Positions 40,736 to 50,072 of a stretch of 64,000 bases of DNA are shown piece by piece. Each line of letters begins with the position of its first letter. The stretch's first letter is position 1. The notes below the pieces were generated by a model. The model was not told where the DNA came from. It searched no databases and saw nothing but the letters and a program-made list of their open reading frames with translations. Location: the NCBI GenBank assembly GCA_934229385.1, contig CAKQDH010000003.1:69458-133457 (forward strand). The letters run 5' to 3'. This stretch comes from an uncultured Oenococcus sp. (GTDB lineage: Bacteria; Bacillota; Bacilli; Lactobacillales; Lactobacillaceae). Both the position numbers and the translations under genes were made by a program.

Positions 40736-41488
40736 TTACAGTTTAAAATTGTGTTTCTTAGATATTATTAAAGTAGTAATTGGTATAGTAAATACTACTC
40801 CAAAAATTGCAATTAAAAGATTTAAAAGAGCTGATACAACAAGCTTATCGTTAATTAGACGAAAAAAACTATAATGTAACCGCGTATAGAAAATCGCCAA
40901 TGGAAGATTATCACCTAAAACACTAAAAAGTAAAGTGTTTACAGCTGTCCCAATAATTTGTGTGCCAATGATCGTCGCCTGTTTATAATAATTTTTTCTC
41001 AAAATTGTCGGTGAACTTTTTATTAGTTCATGTAAATCGGCAGAGATCGCCATACTTGATTCTGCTATAGCACCTAAACTAGCAATAACAGTTACTGCAA
41101 AAGCAATATTTTGAAAACTAATCCCAACGGTTAAAAATAATCCTTCAAGTTCTTCAGAAGATTCTACTTCAAATCCTTGTGCGTTAGAAAAAATGTTTAG
41201 TGGTAAAGCAACCAAAAACATAATTATATAAGTAAATACGCTAGATAAAAAAGCATTATTAGTAACTTGAGGATTATCAGAAGATGAATAAATAGAGACA
41301 GCCAAAATGATAAAGCTAATAACAGTTACACTTAAGTAAATATTAAAATGCCAATTAAGAAAAATTATCAAAAGAAAGATGGCAATTAAATTAATTATAA
41401 AACCAAAAAAAGCTTTAATACCTTGCTTTCCAGCTACTATTAAAAGAAGCAAAAATAAAACCAAGACTAAAATATAAAAAGTATTCAT
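40736..41488 (-). CDS. YibE/F-like membrane protein (second of the pair)
   Basis: This 250-residue protein has about seven membrane helices and matches the YibE/F family of paired multi-spanning proteins. The segment ASLGAIAESSMAISADLHEL is the conserved Gly/Ala/Glu-containing helix of the family, and ILRKNYYKQATIIGTQIIGTAVNTLLFSVLG follows. Its start overlaps the upstream gene by 4 nt. The function of the family is unknown; transport has been suggested but I see no direct evidence. Confidence 0.85.
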   Translation of the reverse strand: MNTFYILVLVLFLLLLIVAGKQGIKAFFGFIINLIAIFLLIIFLNWHFNIYLSVTVISFIILAVSIYSSSDNPQVTNNAFLSSVFTYIIMFLVALPLNIFSNAQGFEVESSEELEGLFLTVGISFQNIAFAVTVIASLGAIAESSMAISADLHELIKSSPTILRKNYYKQATIIGTQIIGTAVNTLLFSVLGDNLPLAIFYTRLHYSFFRLINDKLVVSALLNLLIAIFGVVFTIPITTLIISKKHNFKL

Positions 41489-42597
41489 TTAATTCTCCTT
41501 GGCTTTGCTCGAGAAAGAAAAGCAGAAGAAATACCCGAAGTTATCGGAACTGTTAAAACTATACTTATAGCAGAAATAATCGTAGATATTAGGCCTAAAG
41601 CCATAGTAATTTCTATTGTATAAGACCATGTATTCCCGTTCCTTAAATAAACAAACATAATGGGAAAAGTATTTGCTATAAAAACCATAAAAAGGACATT
41701 TGTCAAAGAACCCACAATATTTTTTCCAGTTTCCATACCAAAATTAAAATAATTTATAAAATTTCTTTTTTTACCTTCTCTAAATATGCCTAACATTCCG
41801 GCTGCAATATCTGAAGCTTCATCCATAACAGCCCCTAAAGCGCCAATTAATAATTGAGAATAAAAAATTGGAATAGGAAATTGGGTAACAAAATCCATAA
41901 ATTCAAAATGAATTCCTCTTTCTTTATTCATTATTATTATTAAAGATCCTAAAGAAACTCCCAGAATAGTAGAAATTATAGTAGAAAGAAAAACAATAAA
42001 AAATTGGACCCCTTTACCTAAAATTAAACGTAAAGTAATAAAAGTAAGGATAACTGATAATAAAGTGAAAATAACAACTGGATAAATTTTTTTTAAACTT
42101 GTATCAATAATAATTGCCAATAAAAAGAAAATAAAATTAAAAAAAAGGCTGCTAATAATTTTCAAACTTAATTTATCTGTAAAAAGTATTAGAATTATAA
42201 AAACTATTCCAGCTATAAAAACAAGTATTGTATCTCTTTTTTGGTCAACAATGGACCACCCATCTTTATAATTAAGTAAAAGATACTGTCTAGAATGATA
42301 TCTCTGAGTTAAAGCTTGAGAAGTTAAATAATGATTTTTAATAGAGATTGTCTTCCCCTGATATTTGCCATTCAAAACTTTTATATGTAATCTTTGAATA
42401 TTGGAATAATCATTATTATGATAATAATTTTTGGATTTTTTTTCAGAAAGCTTTTTTACATAATTTATTTTTCCTATAGGAACGTTTTTATAAGCAAATA
42501 AATAATCAAAATGAGTAAAAAGAATTGCCAAAAAAAATATTATTAATAACCAAAAACATTCATGTTTTTTTTTATTATCTATCCATTGCATCTTCAT
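41485..42597 (-). CDS. YibE/F family membrane protein (first of the pair)
   Basis: The product (370 aa from the ATG at 42597) has an N-terminal membrane anchor, an extracytoplasmic domain of about 100 residues (about 35-125), and then about seven membrane helices. LIGALGAVMDEASDIAAGMLGIFREGKKRNFINYFNFGMETGKNIVGSLTNVLFM is the family core. An alternative TTG start at 42624 adds MCYSLFLNK. An extended -10 box TGCTATAGT lies upstream of the ATG. The pair overlaps by 4 nt and is flanked by AT-rich non-coding DNA. Confidence 0.85.
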   Translation of the reverse strand: MKMQWIDNKKKHECFWLLIIFFLAILFTHFDYLFAYKNVPIGKINYVKKLSEKKSKNYYHNNDYSNIQRLHIKVLNGKYQGKTISIKNHYLTSQALTQRYHSRQYLLLNYKDGWSIVDQKRDTILVFIAGIVFIILILFTDKLSLKIISSLFFNFIFFLLAIIIDTSLKKIYPVVIFTLLSVILTFITLRLILGKGVQFFIVFLSTIISTILGVSLGSLIIIMNKERGIHFEFMDFVTQFPIPIFYSQLLIGALGAVMDEASDIAAGMLGIFREGKKRNFINYFNFGMETGKNIVGSLTNVLFMVFIANTFPIMFVYLRNGNTWSYTIEITMALGLISTIISAISIVLTVPITSGISSAFLSRAKPRRIK

Positions 42598-42624
42598 TTT
42601 ATTTAAAAATAAACTATAGCACAA

Positions 42625-42981
42625 TTGAGTTAAGATGATAATAATGATGGTTTTTATTTATTATCAGCTTATTCAAAAAAGAACTTTATTCTTAATAAAA
42701 TAAAAAAATAAAAATATAGATAAAAGTTTTTATCCCAATATTTTTTAAAATAACCTTTTTTATAAAATTACTAATTACTTTAAGACTATATAATTTTTTA
42801 ACTAGTCCATAATTTAATAATATATAAACAAAAATACAACTTATCTTTCAAAAATTTAAAAATATTTAATATGAAAAAATAAATTCCCCAATTATCAACA
42901 CTATATTATTTATTTTTTTATATTAAATTAATTTATAAAGAATTCAATAAATTTAATACTTTAAAATATAATAAAAAAGAA
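42625..42981. other. Gene-free AT-rich spacer
   Basis: This stretch of about 360 nt between the phosphatase and YibE-like genes is extremely AT-rich, with many short A and T tracts. I find no open reading frame of note, no RNA gene and no clear terminator. Confidence 0.6.
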
Positions 42982-43803
42982 TTAAAGAAAAATGATTTTA
43001 TTGTATTTACTATTTGGTTCCTCAAAAAAAAGGTATTTTTCCTTTAGTATATTAATATCTTCTTCCTTTAATTGAATATAATCTTTTAAATATTTTTTTA
43101 AATTACCTGAAAGTCCTTTTATAGTATCCAAAGCTTTGTTTAAATAATCAATATTTACAGTCCACATTGCTTTAATATTTTCTAATTCAGATTTACTTGC
43201 CCCCTGGGTTTTCATAAATCTAAGCCTTGTTTCCATAATATTTAAAGAAAGCCGGTTAGAAAGCAAATAATCATGCTTAATTTCTGTATAATTAATTCCT
43301 AAAAGGCCCATTAAAAGCATAGATGCAATACCTGTACGATCTTTTCCGGCAGTACAATGAAAAATCAAAGAATTCTTTTCATTAACTAAAGTTTTAAAAA
43401 AATTATAGTATGCTTTATTTGAAATCCCATCTTCAATTAAATGTTTATAGTTATCCAACATTTTAAAATAACCATAACTTTTCTTTTCATATGTCTGATT
43501 TAGTTGCCTATATTTAATACGGGAATTAGTTTGATCTACACTCATTGCAGGTATATTAATGTCAATACTACTATTTAACTTTTTATCAGGTTCATTATAA
43601 ACTTCAGTAGTTGTCCTAAAATCTATAATTCGATCTATTTTCTTATTTTCCAAATAATTTACATCTTTTTTTGAAAGATTAGACATACTAGAAGCCCTGA
43701 ATATCTTACCCCATCGAACTTTTTTACCTCGTTCAGCAGTATACCCCCCAATATCTCTAAAATTATAGCCTTTTGATATTTTTAATAGACGTCTTTTATC
43801 CAT
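42982..43803 (-). CDS. Tyrosine-protein phosphatase, LipA/Iph-like
   Basis: The protein is a dual-specificity-like phosphatase with the P-loop HCTAGKDRTG (nucleophile about Cys150 and Arg156 when numbered from 43803). The N-terminal NFRDIGGY and DFRTTTEV motifs are those of the bacterial Y_phosphatase3 family. Such enzymes act on phosphotyrosine or phosphoinositides; the substrate here is unknown. I use the ATG at 43803 (273 aa) because the family begins shortly before NFRDIGG; a TTG at 43827 adds eight residues. There is no Shine-Dalgarno sequence; TATAGT ends about 9 nt upstream. Confidence 0.88.
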   Translation of the reverse strand: MDKRRLLKISKGYNFRDIGGYTAERGKKVRWGKIFRASSMSNLSKKDVNYLENKKIDRIIDFRTTTEVYNEPDKKLNSSIDINIPAMSVDQTNSRIKYRQLNQTYEKKSYGYFKMLDNYKHLIEDGISNKAYYNFFKTLVNEKNSLIFHCTAGKDRTGIASMLLMGLLGINYTEIKHDYLLSNRLSLNIMETRLRFMKTQGASKSELENIKAMWTVNIDYLNKALDTIKGLSGNLKKYLKDYIQLKEEDINILKEKYLFFEEPNSKYNKIIFL

Positions 43804-43945
43804 ACACTTTATACTATACACTGACAAATAAACTTAAATTAACATCATAAATACCAAAATTAATAAAATTAAATCCTAACCAAAAACAAAAGTTCAATTT
43901 ATTTTATAAAAATTCTCTTAATTTAGAACTACCAATAAGTTAAAA

Positions 43946-45457
43946 CTAAAAAATAAGATTTAGGTTTGCTAATGTATTTTTAATATTTTTAACTGTCCAG
44001 TCCTTACCCATTACAGCAAGAATTTCAGGTAAATTAGGCCCTTGAACTTCATGAGTAGTGATTAAACGAAGAGGGTTCCATAAAGGGCGCCCTTTTATTC
44101 CAGTATTCTTTTGAATCTCTCTTATTATTTTCATAATTAAATCCGAAGAAAAATTATTTTTAGGGATCTTAAAAATTCTTTTTTCAAAAGCAGGAATTAC
44201 TTCTTTGCTTTCTTTAGTATCAAGCCACTTTTTTTTATTATCATTGGATATTTTATGAAGTCTAAAAAATGGATATTTAGCTAAAGGAACAATCTCACTA
44301 GTAGCTTTGATTCCATCAACCCCGGCTACATTAATAATTTTAGTCAGCTGTTCAGTTTTCAATTTTGCTTCTTTTGAGCTCACCAAACCAGCCCTTTCTA
44401 ATTCGCCTATCAGATTAGGCATTATTTCATTCTTTTCTAATCGCATCCATTTATTATTAATCCAAGCTAATTTCCTTGCATCAAATTTGGCATTCGCTTT
44501 AGTAAAACGTTTTTCATCAAAAATGTTAACAAATTGCTTGGGAGTAAAAATCTCTTTTTCTCCTACCGGAGACCACCCTAATAAACAAATAAAATTAAAT
44601 ATAGCTTGTGGGAGATAACCTAATTCTCGATATTGTTCAATAAACTGTAATGTATCTTCATCTCTCTTAGATAACTTTTTACCTGTTTCAGATTTAGTGA
44701 TTAAAGCCATATGTCCAAATTTAGGAGGGCCCCAATTAAATGCATTATAAATCATTAACTGTTTAGGGGTATTGCTTACATGGTCATCCCCACGGAGAAT
44801 GTGAGTAATATCCATTAAATGATCGTCGATTACAACTGCAAAATTATAAGTTGGCATGCCGTCAGCTTTTTGAATAATCCAATCTCCGCCTACTTCTTTT
44901 GAATTTATTTTTACTTTATCCTTGACCATATCATCCCATTCATAATTATGATTTTTAGGGACTCTAAAACGAACAACAGATTTTAATCCTTCAGACTGAT
45001 ATTTAGCTTGGGCTTTTTTAATTTCACTTGAACTCATACCAGAATATTCGTAAATATAATGAGGAGCTTTATGGGCCCTTTCTTGAGCTTCTCTTTCTTT
45101 TTTTAATGTTTCTTCAGTTTTATATGATCTATAAGCCTTCCCATTTTTAAGAAGCATATTAATGTATTTTTGATAAATTCCCTTTTTAACTCTTTCAGTT
45201 TGACGATAAGGAGAATAAAGAGAGTTTTGTTTATCTGGACCCTCATCCCAATCTATTCCTAGCCATTTTAAATTATCAAGTTGGCTCTGTTCGCCACCTT
45301 TAACATTTCTAACTAAATCAGTATCTTCAATCCTAATAATAAATTTGCCGTTATAATGACGAGCAAAAAGCCAATTAAAAATAGCGGTCCTTGCATTTCC
45401 AATATGTAAATGACCAGTTGGGCTTGGAGCATATCTAACACGAATTTTTTTACTCAT
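43946..45457 (-). CDS. gltX: Glutamyl-tRNA synthetase
   Basis: This class I synthetase charges tRNA-Glu, and in most Firmicutes also tRNA-Gln, which is then amidated by GatCAB. The 503-residue protein has the HIGH-type motif HIGN at 18-21 in APSPTGHLHIGNARTAIF and the KMSKS-type motif KLSKRDED. There is no Shine-Dalgarno sequence at the ATG; it starts 20 nt after the rdgB stop. Lactobacilli often have radA-gltX-cysS; radA lies upstream with rdgB inserted between them, and cysS is absent. Confidence 0.97.
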   Translation of the reverse strand: MSKKIRVRYAPSPTGHLHIGNARTAIFNWLFARHYNGKFIIRIEDTDLVRNVKGGEQSQLDNLKWLGIDWDEGPDKQNSLYSPYRQTERVKKGIYQKYINMLLKNGKAYRSYKTEETLKKEREAQERAHKAPHYIYEYSGMSSSEIKKAQAKYQSEGLKSVVRFRVPKNHNYEWDDMVKDKVKINSKEVGGDWIIQKADGMPTYNFAVVIDDHLMDITHILRGDDHVSNTPKQLMIYNAFNWGPPKFGHMALITKSETGKKLSKRDEDTLQFIEQYRELGYLPQAIFNFICLLGWSPVGEKEIFTPKQFVNIFDEKRFTKANAKFDARKLAWINNKWMRLEKNEIMPNLIGELERAGLVSSKEAKLKTEQLTKIINVAGVDGIKATSEIVPLAKYPFFRLHKISNDNKKKWLDTKESKEVIPAFEKRIFKIPKNNFSSDLIMKIIREIQKNTGIKGRPLWNPLRLITTHEVQGPNLPEILAVMGKDWTVKNIKNTLANLNLIF

Positions 45458-45477
45458 AACAATAATAGTGTAATCTA

Positions 45478-46065
45478 TTATGAATTAATTTGGGAAATTA
45501 AATTAAAAATAGCCCTAGCACGATGAGAGACTGAATTTTTTTCTGTTATCGATGCTTGAGCAAAAGTTTTTTTTAATTCATCTGAATAAAAAATAGGATC
45601 ATAGCCAAAACCATCTTTACCTTCCGCTTTTAAAGTAATATGGCCTCTTGTTAAACCCTTAGAAAATATTTTTCTTTTTGAAGGGAAACCTAAAAGAACA
45701 ATAGTTGTTGTAAAATGAGCCGTTCTTTTTTTAAAGGGAACACCTCGGAGTTCATTTAAAACTTTCATAATATTTTTTTTATCATTATGATTCCCAGCAT
45801 AACGTGCTGAAAAAATACCAGGCCTCCCTTGTAAATAGTCTACAGAAAGGCCCGAATCTTCACCCATAACTATACTGTCAGGAAATGCTTGCAAAAGAGA
45901 CTTAGCTTTTATAAAAGCATTTTCTAAGAAGCTGCTCCCGCTTTCAATAATTTTAGGCTTTTTACTTATTTCGTTTAAACTAATAATTTTATATTTATCT
46001 TTTAATAAAGACTTTATTTCATGAACTTTACCAGAATTTTTGGTTGCAAAAATAATTTTTCTCAT
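45478..46065 (-). CDS. rdgB: XTP/dITP pyrophosphatase (RdgB/HAM1)
   Basis: RdgB removes non-canonical purine triphosphates such as dITP and XTP from the nucleotide pool. Family motifs are FATKNSGKVHEI at the start, EDSGLSVDYLQGRPGIFSARYAG, EGKDGFGYDPIF and SHRARA. I chose the ATG at 46065 (195 aa) because the protein then begins MRKIIFATKN as in the family; a TTG at 46086 would add seven residues. No Shine-Dalgarno sequence is visible, and TAAAAT ends 7 nt before the ATG. Confidence 0.94.
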   Translation of the reverse strand: MRKIIFATKNSGKVHEIKSLLKDKYKIISLNEISKKPKIIESGSSFLENAFIKAKSLLQAFPDSIVMGEDSGLSVDYLQGRPGIFSARYAGNHNDKKNIMKVLNELRGVPFKKRTAHFTTTIVLLGFPSKRKIFSKGLTRGHITLKAEGKDGFGYDPIFYSDELKKTFAQASITEKNSVSHRARAIFNLISQINS

Positions 46066-46105
46066 ATTAAATATTTTAACTTGCAATAATAATTAAAAGA
46101 CTAAA

Positions 46106-46140
46106 AATTGCTTATTACAAAACCAATATAATAAGCAATT
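46106..46140 (-). terminator. Likely terminator after radA
   Basis: AATTGCTTATTA (46106-46117) is perfectly complementary to TAATAAGCAATT (46129-46140), leaving an 11-nt loop. On the minus strand it is followed by a U-rich stretch (TTTAGTCTTTT). It lies about 200 nt after the radA stop and 40 nt before rdgB. The remaining sequence to radA is AT-rich and empty. Confidence 0.5.
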
Positions 46141-46335
46141 AGAACTATAAAAATATTATAAAATACTGAATCCCGTAAATCTATTTATTTTTAACTATAA
46201 ATAATATTAATTTTATTCACACTACCAATAAATAGTTAAAAAATTTTTTAATAAAATAAGTTTAATCATTTAATTACTAAAATAATAAATTATAAGAGTA
46301 TTTTAGATTTACTTAACAAAATTATTTTAAAATTT

Positions 46336-47709
46336 TCAATAAAAAGCTTTATTTAAAACCCCTTCAATTGTAGAAGATCCTATTATATTCAAATTTTTTA
46401 ATATTCCTATATTATTAGTTAAATTATTCTTCGACACAAAAGCACGCTTAAACCCTAATTTATTAATTTCTTTTAATAAATCTTCAATTAAAGCTATTGA
46501 ACGGATTTCTCCTCCCAAGCCAACTTCTCCTAGAAACACATCAGTAGTCTTAGTAGGCTTGCCATAATAAGAGCTTGCCACAGCCATAGCAATAGATAAA
46601 TCCGCAGCTGGTCCTGTAATTTTAATTCCACCCGTTACTCTAACGTGGACATCTTGATTTTGTAATTTTAGTCCTGAATGTTTTTCTAAAACTGCTAATA
46701 TTTGAGAAACTCTATTTCTATCAACACCAGCAACTACTCTTTGTGGATTACCAAAAATACTTGGAGCTACTAAAGCTTGTACTTCGACAAGTATTGGTCT
46801 ACTTCCTTCTATACTAGCCGTTACTGCTGAGCCTGTGGCACCCTTAAGTCTTTCTCCTAAAAAAATCTTTGAAGGATTGGAAACCTCTTTTAAGCCTGTA
46901 GCAAACATTTCAAAAACACCTAATTCATTTGTCGAACCGAAACGATTCTTTATAGTTCTTAAAACCCTATATTTATTATTGGAATTGCCTTCAAAATAAA
47001 GAACCGTGTCAACCATATGTTCGAGAGTTTTGGGTCCTGCAATAAAACCGCCCTTCGTTATCTGACCAACTATAAAAATTGTTATCCCATTATTTTTTGC
47101 TAACTGCATTAAATCAGCAGTAATTTCTCTTACTTGGGCTACAGAACCGATCGGAGATTCTAATTCTGCTTTCTGCATGGTTTGAATGGAATCTATAACC
47201 AAATATTTAGGATTAATTTTATTAATAACAAACTTAATATTAGATATATCTGTTTCTGTATAAATTAATAAATCTTTAGCTTTAGACCCTAAACGATCCG
47301 CTCTTAGTTTAATTTGACTTGAAGACTCTTCACCCGATACATATAAAACTTTATTTTTCTTTTTTGCTAGCTGATTAGAAATTTGCAACATTAACGTTGA
47401 TTTTCCAATCCCAGGATCTCCCCCAATTAAGATCAAACTACCAGTTACAATTCCTCCCCCAAGAACTCTATTAAGTTCACTAATATTAGTCTTAGTTCTA
47501 GGGAGTTTTTCTTCAGATATTGTAGCAATACTTTGGGGAAAAGTTTTATGCTCTCCATTTTGAGCACCACGTTCATAAATATTATTATTAGGAGAAGCTT
47601 TTTCTTCTATTAAAGAATTCCATTGGCCACAATTAGGACATTTTCCTAAATATCTAAAGCTAATGTAACCACAATTAGAACATACAAATCTAGTTTTTAT
47701 TTTTTTCAA
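46336..47709 (-). CDS. radA: DNA repair protein RadA
   Basis: RadA (Sms) is a RecA-like helicase that promotes branch migration in recombination. The 457-residue protein has an N-terminal four-Cys zinc finger (CSNCGY...CPNCG, residues 10-30), Walker A GDPGIGKST (about 96-104), the RadA-specific KNRFGS motif and a C-terminal Lon-protease-like domain. The start is TTG with AGGTA upstream. It begins two nucleotides after the dut stop, so dut-radA is an operon, as in other Lactobacillales. Confidence 0.96.
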   Translation of the reverse strand: MKKIKTRFVCSNCGYISFRYLGKCPNCGQWNSLIEEKASPNNNIYERGAQNGEHKTFPQSIATISEEKLPRTKTNISELNRVLGGGIVTGSLILIGGDPGIGKSTLMLQISNQLAKKKNKVLYVSGEESSSQIKLRADRLGSKAKDLLIYTETDISNIKFVINKINPKYLVIDSIQTMQKAELESPIGSVAQVREITADLMQLAKNNGITIFIVGQITKGGFIAGPKTLEHMVDTVLYFEGNSNNKYRVLRTIKNRFGSTNELGVFEMFATGLKEVSNPSKIFLGERLKGATGSAVTASIEGSRPILVEVQALVAPSIFGNPQRVVAGVDRNRVSQILAVLEKHSGLKLQNQDVHVRVTGGIKITGPAADLSIAMAVASSYYGKPTKTTDVFLGEVGLGGEIRSIALIEDLLKEINKLGFKRAFVSKNNLTNNIGILKNLNIIGSSTIEGVLNKAFY

Positions 47710-47711
47710 AA

Positions 47712-48164
47712 TTATTTACCTGTTGAACCAAAACCACCAATTCGAATATCATTACTATTATCGTCATCAGAAAGTAAAAAGGGGGTAAAAATCGCTTGGG
47801 CAATTCTATCACCTTTTTTTATAAATACTTTTTTCATAAAAAGAGATCTTATTTGTACAAAAATTTCACCCTCATTACCAGAATTATTATAATAATCTGA
47901 ATCTATAATTCCTACTGAATTAGGTAAAACAATCCCTCTCTTATAAGGCCCAGAAGAACGGCTAAACAAATAAAGAACTTCATTTTTCTGCATATAAGCT
48001 TTTAAGCCTGTTGAAACTAATTTAATCGATCCATCACTAGGAATTACTATATCTTCTGCAGCTTTAATATCATATCCTGCTGAATTAGCAGTACTACGAT
48101 GAGGAATTTCTATCCCTTTATTTTTAAATTTTTTAACTATCTCAAAACCACGTTTTTTCTTCAT
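47712..48164 (-). CDS. dut: Deoxyuridine 5'-triphosphate nucleotidohydrolase
   Basis: dUTPase hydrolyses dUTP to keep uracil out of DNA and supply dUMP. All five trimeric dUTPase motifs are present: AGYDIKAA, SRSSGPYKRG, GIIDSDYYNN, GDRIAQAIF and the C-terminal GGFGSTGK. I use the ATG at 48164 (150 aa); a GTG at 48170 adds two residues. No Shine-Dalgarno sequence is seen, and TATATT ends 7 nt before the ATG. It precedes radA by two nucleotides. Confidence 0.95.
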   Translation of the reverse strand: MKKKRGFEIVKKFKNKGIEIPHRSTANSAGYDIKAAEDIVIPSDGSIKLVSTGLKAYMQKNEVLYLFSRSSGPYKRGIVLPNSVGIIDSDYYNNSGNEGEIFVQIRSLFMKKVFIKKGDRIAQAIFTPFLLSDDDNSNDIRIGGFGSTGK

Positions 48165-48271
48165 AAACACTAATATAAATTAATTAATTTTTTAATTATG
48201 TATCAAAAATTATAACAAAATAATTTTAAAAAGATTATATAAATAAAATAATATATAGAAAGTTCTTTCAG

Positions 48272-48412
48272 TTATTTCAACATATGTTCCCCTTTTTTCA
48301 TATGTCTTTCATAAGTCTTTTCCATACTTTCTATATGATCATTTAAATAATGCATTTGTTTTGCTGTTCCAGAATGAATATTTCTCCATTGATCAGAAGT
48401 ATAACTATTCAT
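48272..48412 (-). CDS. Small protein of unknown function
   Basis: I do not recognise this gene. From the ATG at 48412 it encodes 46 residues, mostly charged and probably helical (HYLNDHIESMEKTYERHMKKGEHML), with regular His/Met/Glu. The frame stays open to 48484 (70 aa), but the added residues look like translated spacer. TTGACA occurs 17 nt upstream of the region. It lies between dut and another small gene, and coding status is uncertain. It has no membrane segment and no signal peptide. Confidence 0.4.
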   Translation of the reverse strand: MNSYTSDQWRNIHSGTAKQMHYLNDHIESMEKTYERHMKKGEHMLK

Positions 48413-48735
48413 TTTTTTAAATTTATTTTTTGTCAAGATTAAATTTTTCCTTTCCTTTAAAATCCATAAATTTATTAAAAACACATTCCCATTTTTAATT
48501 ATAAATTTTCTAAAATATTTTCAAATATTATTAAAATAAAATTTAGATCAAAATATAAAATCCAATTTATTATTTATTAAATCCACCAAATTATTAAACA
48601 ATATTAGAAACTCTAAATTATAAAAATTTAAAAACAATTTTATTTGTTACTAAAAAAAGTAATATAAACAGATATTATATATTATTTATTTCTCTTAAAA
48701 TTTATTTAAAATTTTTCCCTTTTAAACTCCAAAAA

Positions 48736-49011
48736 TTACTTGGTAGCATTTTTATTTGATAAATCAATATCTACTTCAGCATCTTGTGTTCCTGAAGCAA
48801 ATTCAAAGGAACCAGAAGCATGATAAACGTCACCCTTTCTAGTCCCCACAAAATACACCTGAACATCGGTTACATCTGCATCATAAGATTCAGCTGCAGA
48901 AATAAACTCACCATTAATTGCTGAAATCCAAAGCAGCATATTAACCTTTTTATATTTAAAATGAGAAGATATTGATTGTAAAGATTGCTTCATTAAAGTT
49001 TGATCATCCAT
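48736..49011 (-). CDS. Small conserved-looking protein of unknown function
   Basis: I do not recognise the 91-residue product. It is acidic, has no signal peptide, and has a beta-rich C-terminal half with alternating hydrophobics (VTDVQVYFVGTRKGDVYHASGSFEFASG) after an N-terminal helix (SLQSISSHFKYKKVN). A near-perfect GGAGG six nucleotides before the ATG supports translation. It stands alone between gpmA and the 46-residue gene, with empty AT-rich DNA of about 250 nt on its downstream side (48485-48735). Confidence 0.75.
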   Translation of the reverse strand: MDDQTLMKQSLQSISSHFKYKKVNMLLWISAINGEFISAAESYDADVTDVQVYFVGTRKGDVYHASGSFEFASGTQDAEVDIDLSNKNATK

Positions 49012-49081
49012 TTTTTTCCTCCAAAAAATTTTACATTTTTAAATTATTTTAAGTTTTAAAAAATTATTTATTTTCAATAAA

Positions 49082-49753
49082 TTAATGTAAGATATTTTTT
49101 GATAAAATATTAAATTTCTTACCAAATTCATATAAAATAGGCCTGCCATTAGGTACCTCAAGCGAAATAAAATTTGAATCAGAAATTTTATCAAGATATT
49201 TTATAATAACCCTAATAGAAGAACCGTGAGCCACTATGAGTACATTTTTATTATTTTTTAAACTTTCACATATTTCATCATTCCATAACGGTTTAATTCT
49301 TAACCAAGACATTTTAGCAGACTCCCCTAACGGTTCTGAAATACCAAATTTATCATAACGCCAATCTTTATCAGGCCGTTTCAATAATGGCGGGACTTTT
49401 TCATAACTCCGGCGCCAAAGATGAACCTGCTTTTTACCGATTTTTTCTGCAACTTTAGATTTATTAAGGCCTCTTAAAGCTCCATAGTGTCTTTCGTTTA
49501 AACGCCAATTTTTAATTAATGGTACCCAAGCTTGGCCAATTTTTTCTTGAATTATATAACTTGTTAAAATCGATCTTTGAAGAAAAGAAGTATAAACAAT
49601 ATCAAAATCAATTTCAGATCTTTTTATTATTTCTCCTGCCTCAAGAGCTTGCTGAATACCCTTTTTAGTAAGAGGGGAATCAGACCAACCAGTAAAAACG
49701 TTATTTTTATTAGCTTTAGATTCACCGTGTCTAATTAAAACAAGTTTACTCAT
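49082..49753 (-). CDS. gpmA: 2,3-bisphosphoglycerate-dependent phosphoglycerate mutase
   Basis: GpmA converts 3-phosphoglycerate to 2-phosphoglycerate in glycolysis. The 223-residue protein has the phosphohistidine motif LIRHGES (His9), FTGWSDSPLT, ERHYGALRGLNK and the second catalytic His in IVAHGSSIR. There is no Shine-Dalgarno sequence; TATTAT ends 6 nt before the ATG. It stands alone. Confidence 0.95.
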   Translation of the reverse strand: MSKLVLIRHGESKANKNNVFTGWSDSPLTKKGIQQALEAGEIIKRSEIDFDIVYTSFLQRSILTSYIIQEKIGQAWVPLIKNWRLNERHYGALRGLNKSKVAEKIGKKQVHLWRRSYEKVPPLLKRPDKDWRYDKFGISEPLGESAKMSWLRIKPLWNDEICESLKNNKNVLIVAHGSSIRVIIKYLDKISDSNFISLEVPNGRPILYEFGKKFNILSKNILH

Positions 49754-50011
49754 ATTATTATAATAGTTAAATTCTAAAATATATTTTTCTTTGCTACATA
49801 AATGATGATAATTTAATTATTTTAAATAACAATCCCTCAATACTAAAATTTCCTTTTAAATTTATTCTTATCTAACCATTTTATTTTTTTTCTTAACCTT
49901 CTTTATTTATTTTATTATTTTGAAAATTTTTTAAGTTAATTTGATATTGAATTTTTAAAAATTTATGGAGAAATTTTACCTTTAAAAAATAATATTACTA
50001 TTGACCTTTGG

Positions 50012-50040
50012 TTGACTTTTTGACCAATACTGACTATTAT
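50012..50040 (+). promoter_or_regulatory. hsp20 promoter with TTGAC repeats (CtsR-like operator)
   Basis: TTGACT (50012-50017), a 17-nt spacer and TATTAT (50035-50040) form a near-consensus SigA promoter. The motif TGAC(C/T) occurs four times between 50001 and 50035. TTTGACC-AAT-ACTGACT at 50019-50035 approximates the CtsR direct repeat (TTTGACC-n3-TTTGACC on this strand) and would block the -10 region. Before the promoter, the interval from 49754 contains no recognisable feature. Confidence 0.6.
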
Positions 50041-50072
50041 AGAGTTGTAAGGTAAATAGGAGGTATTAAGAT

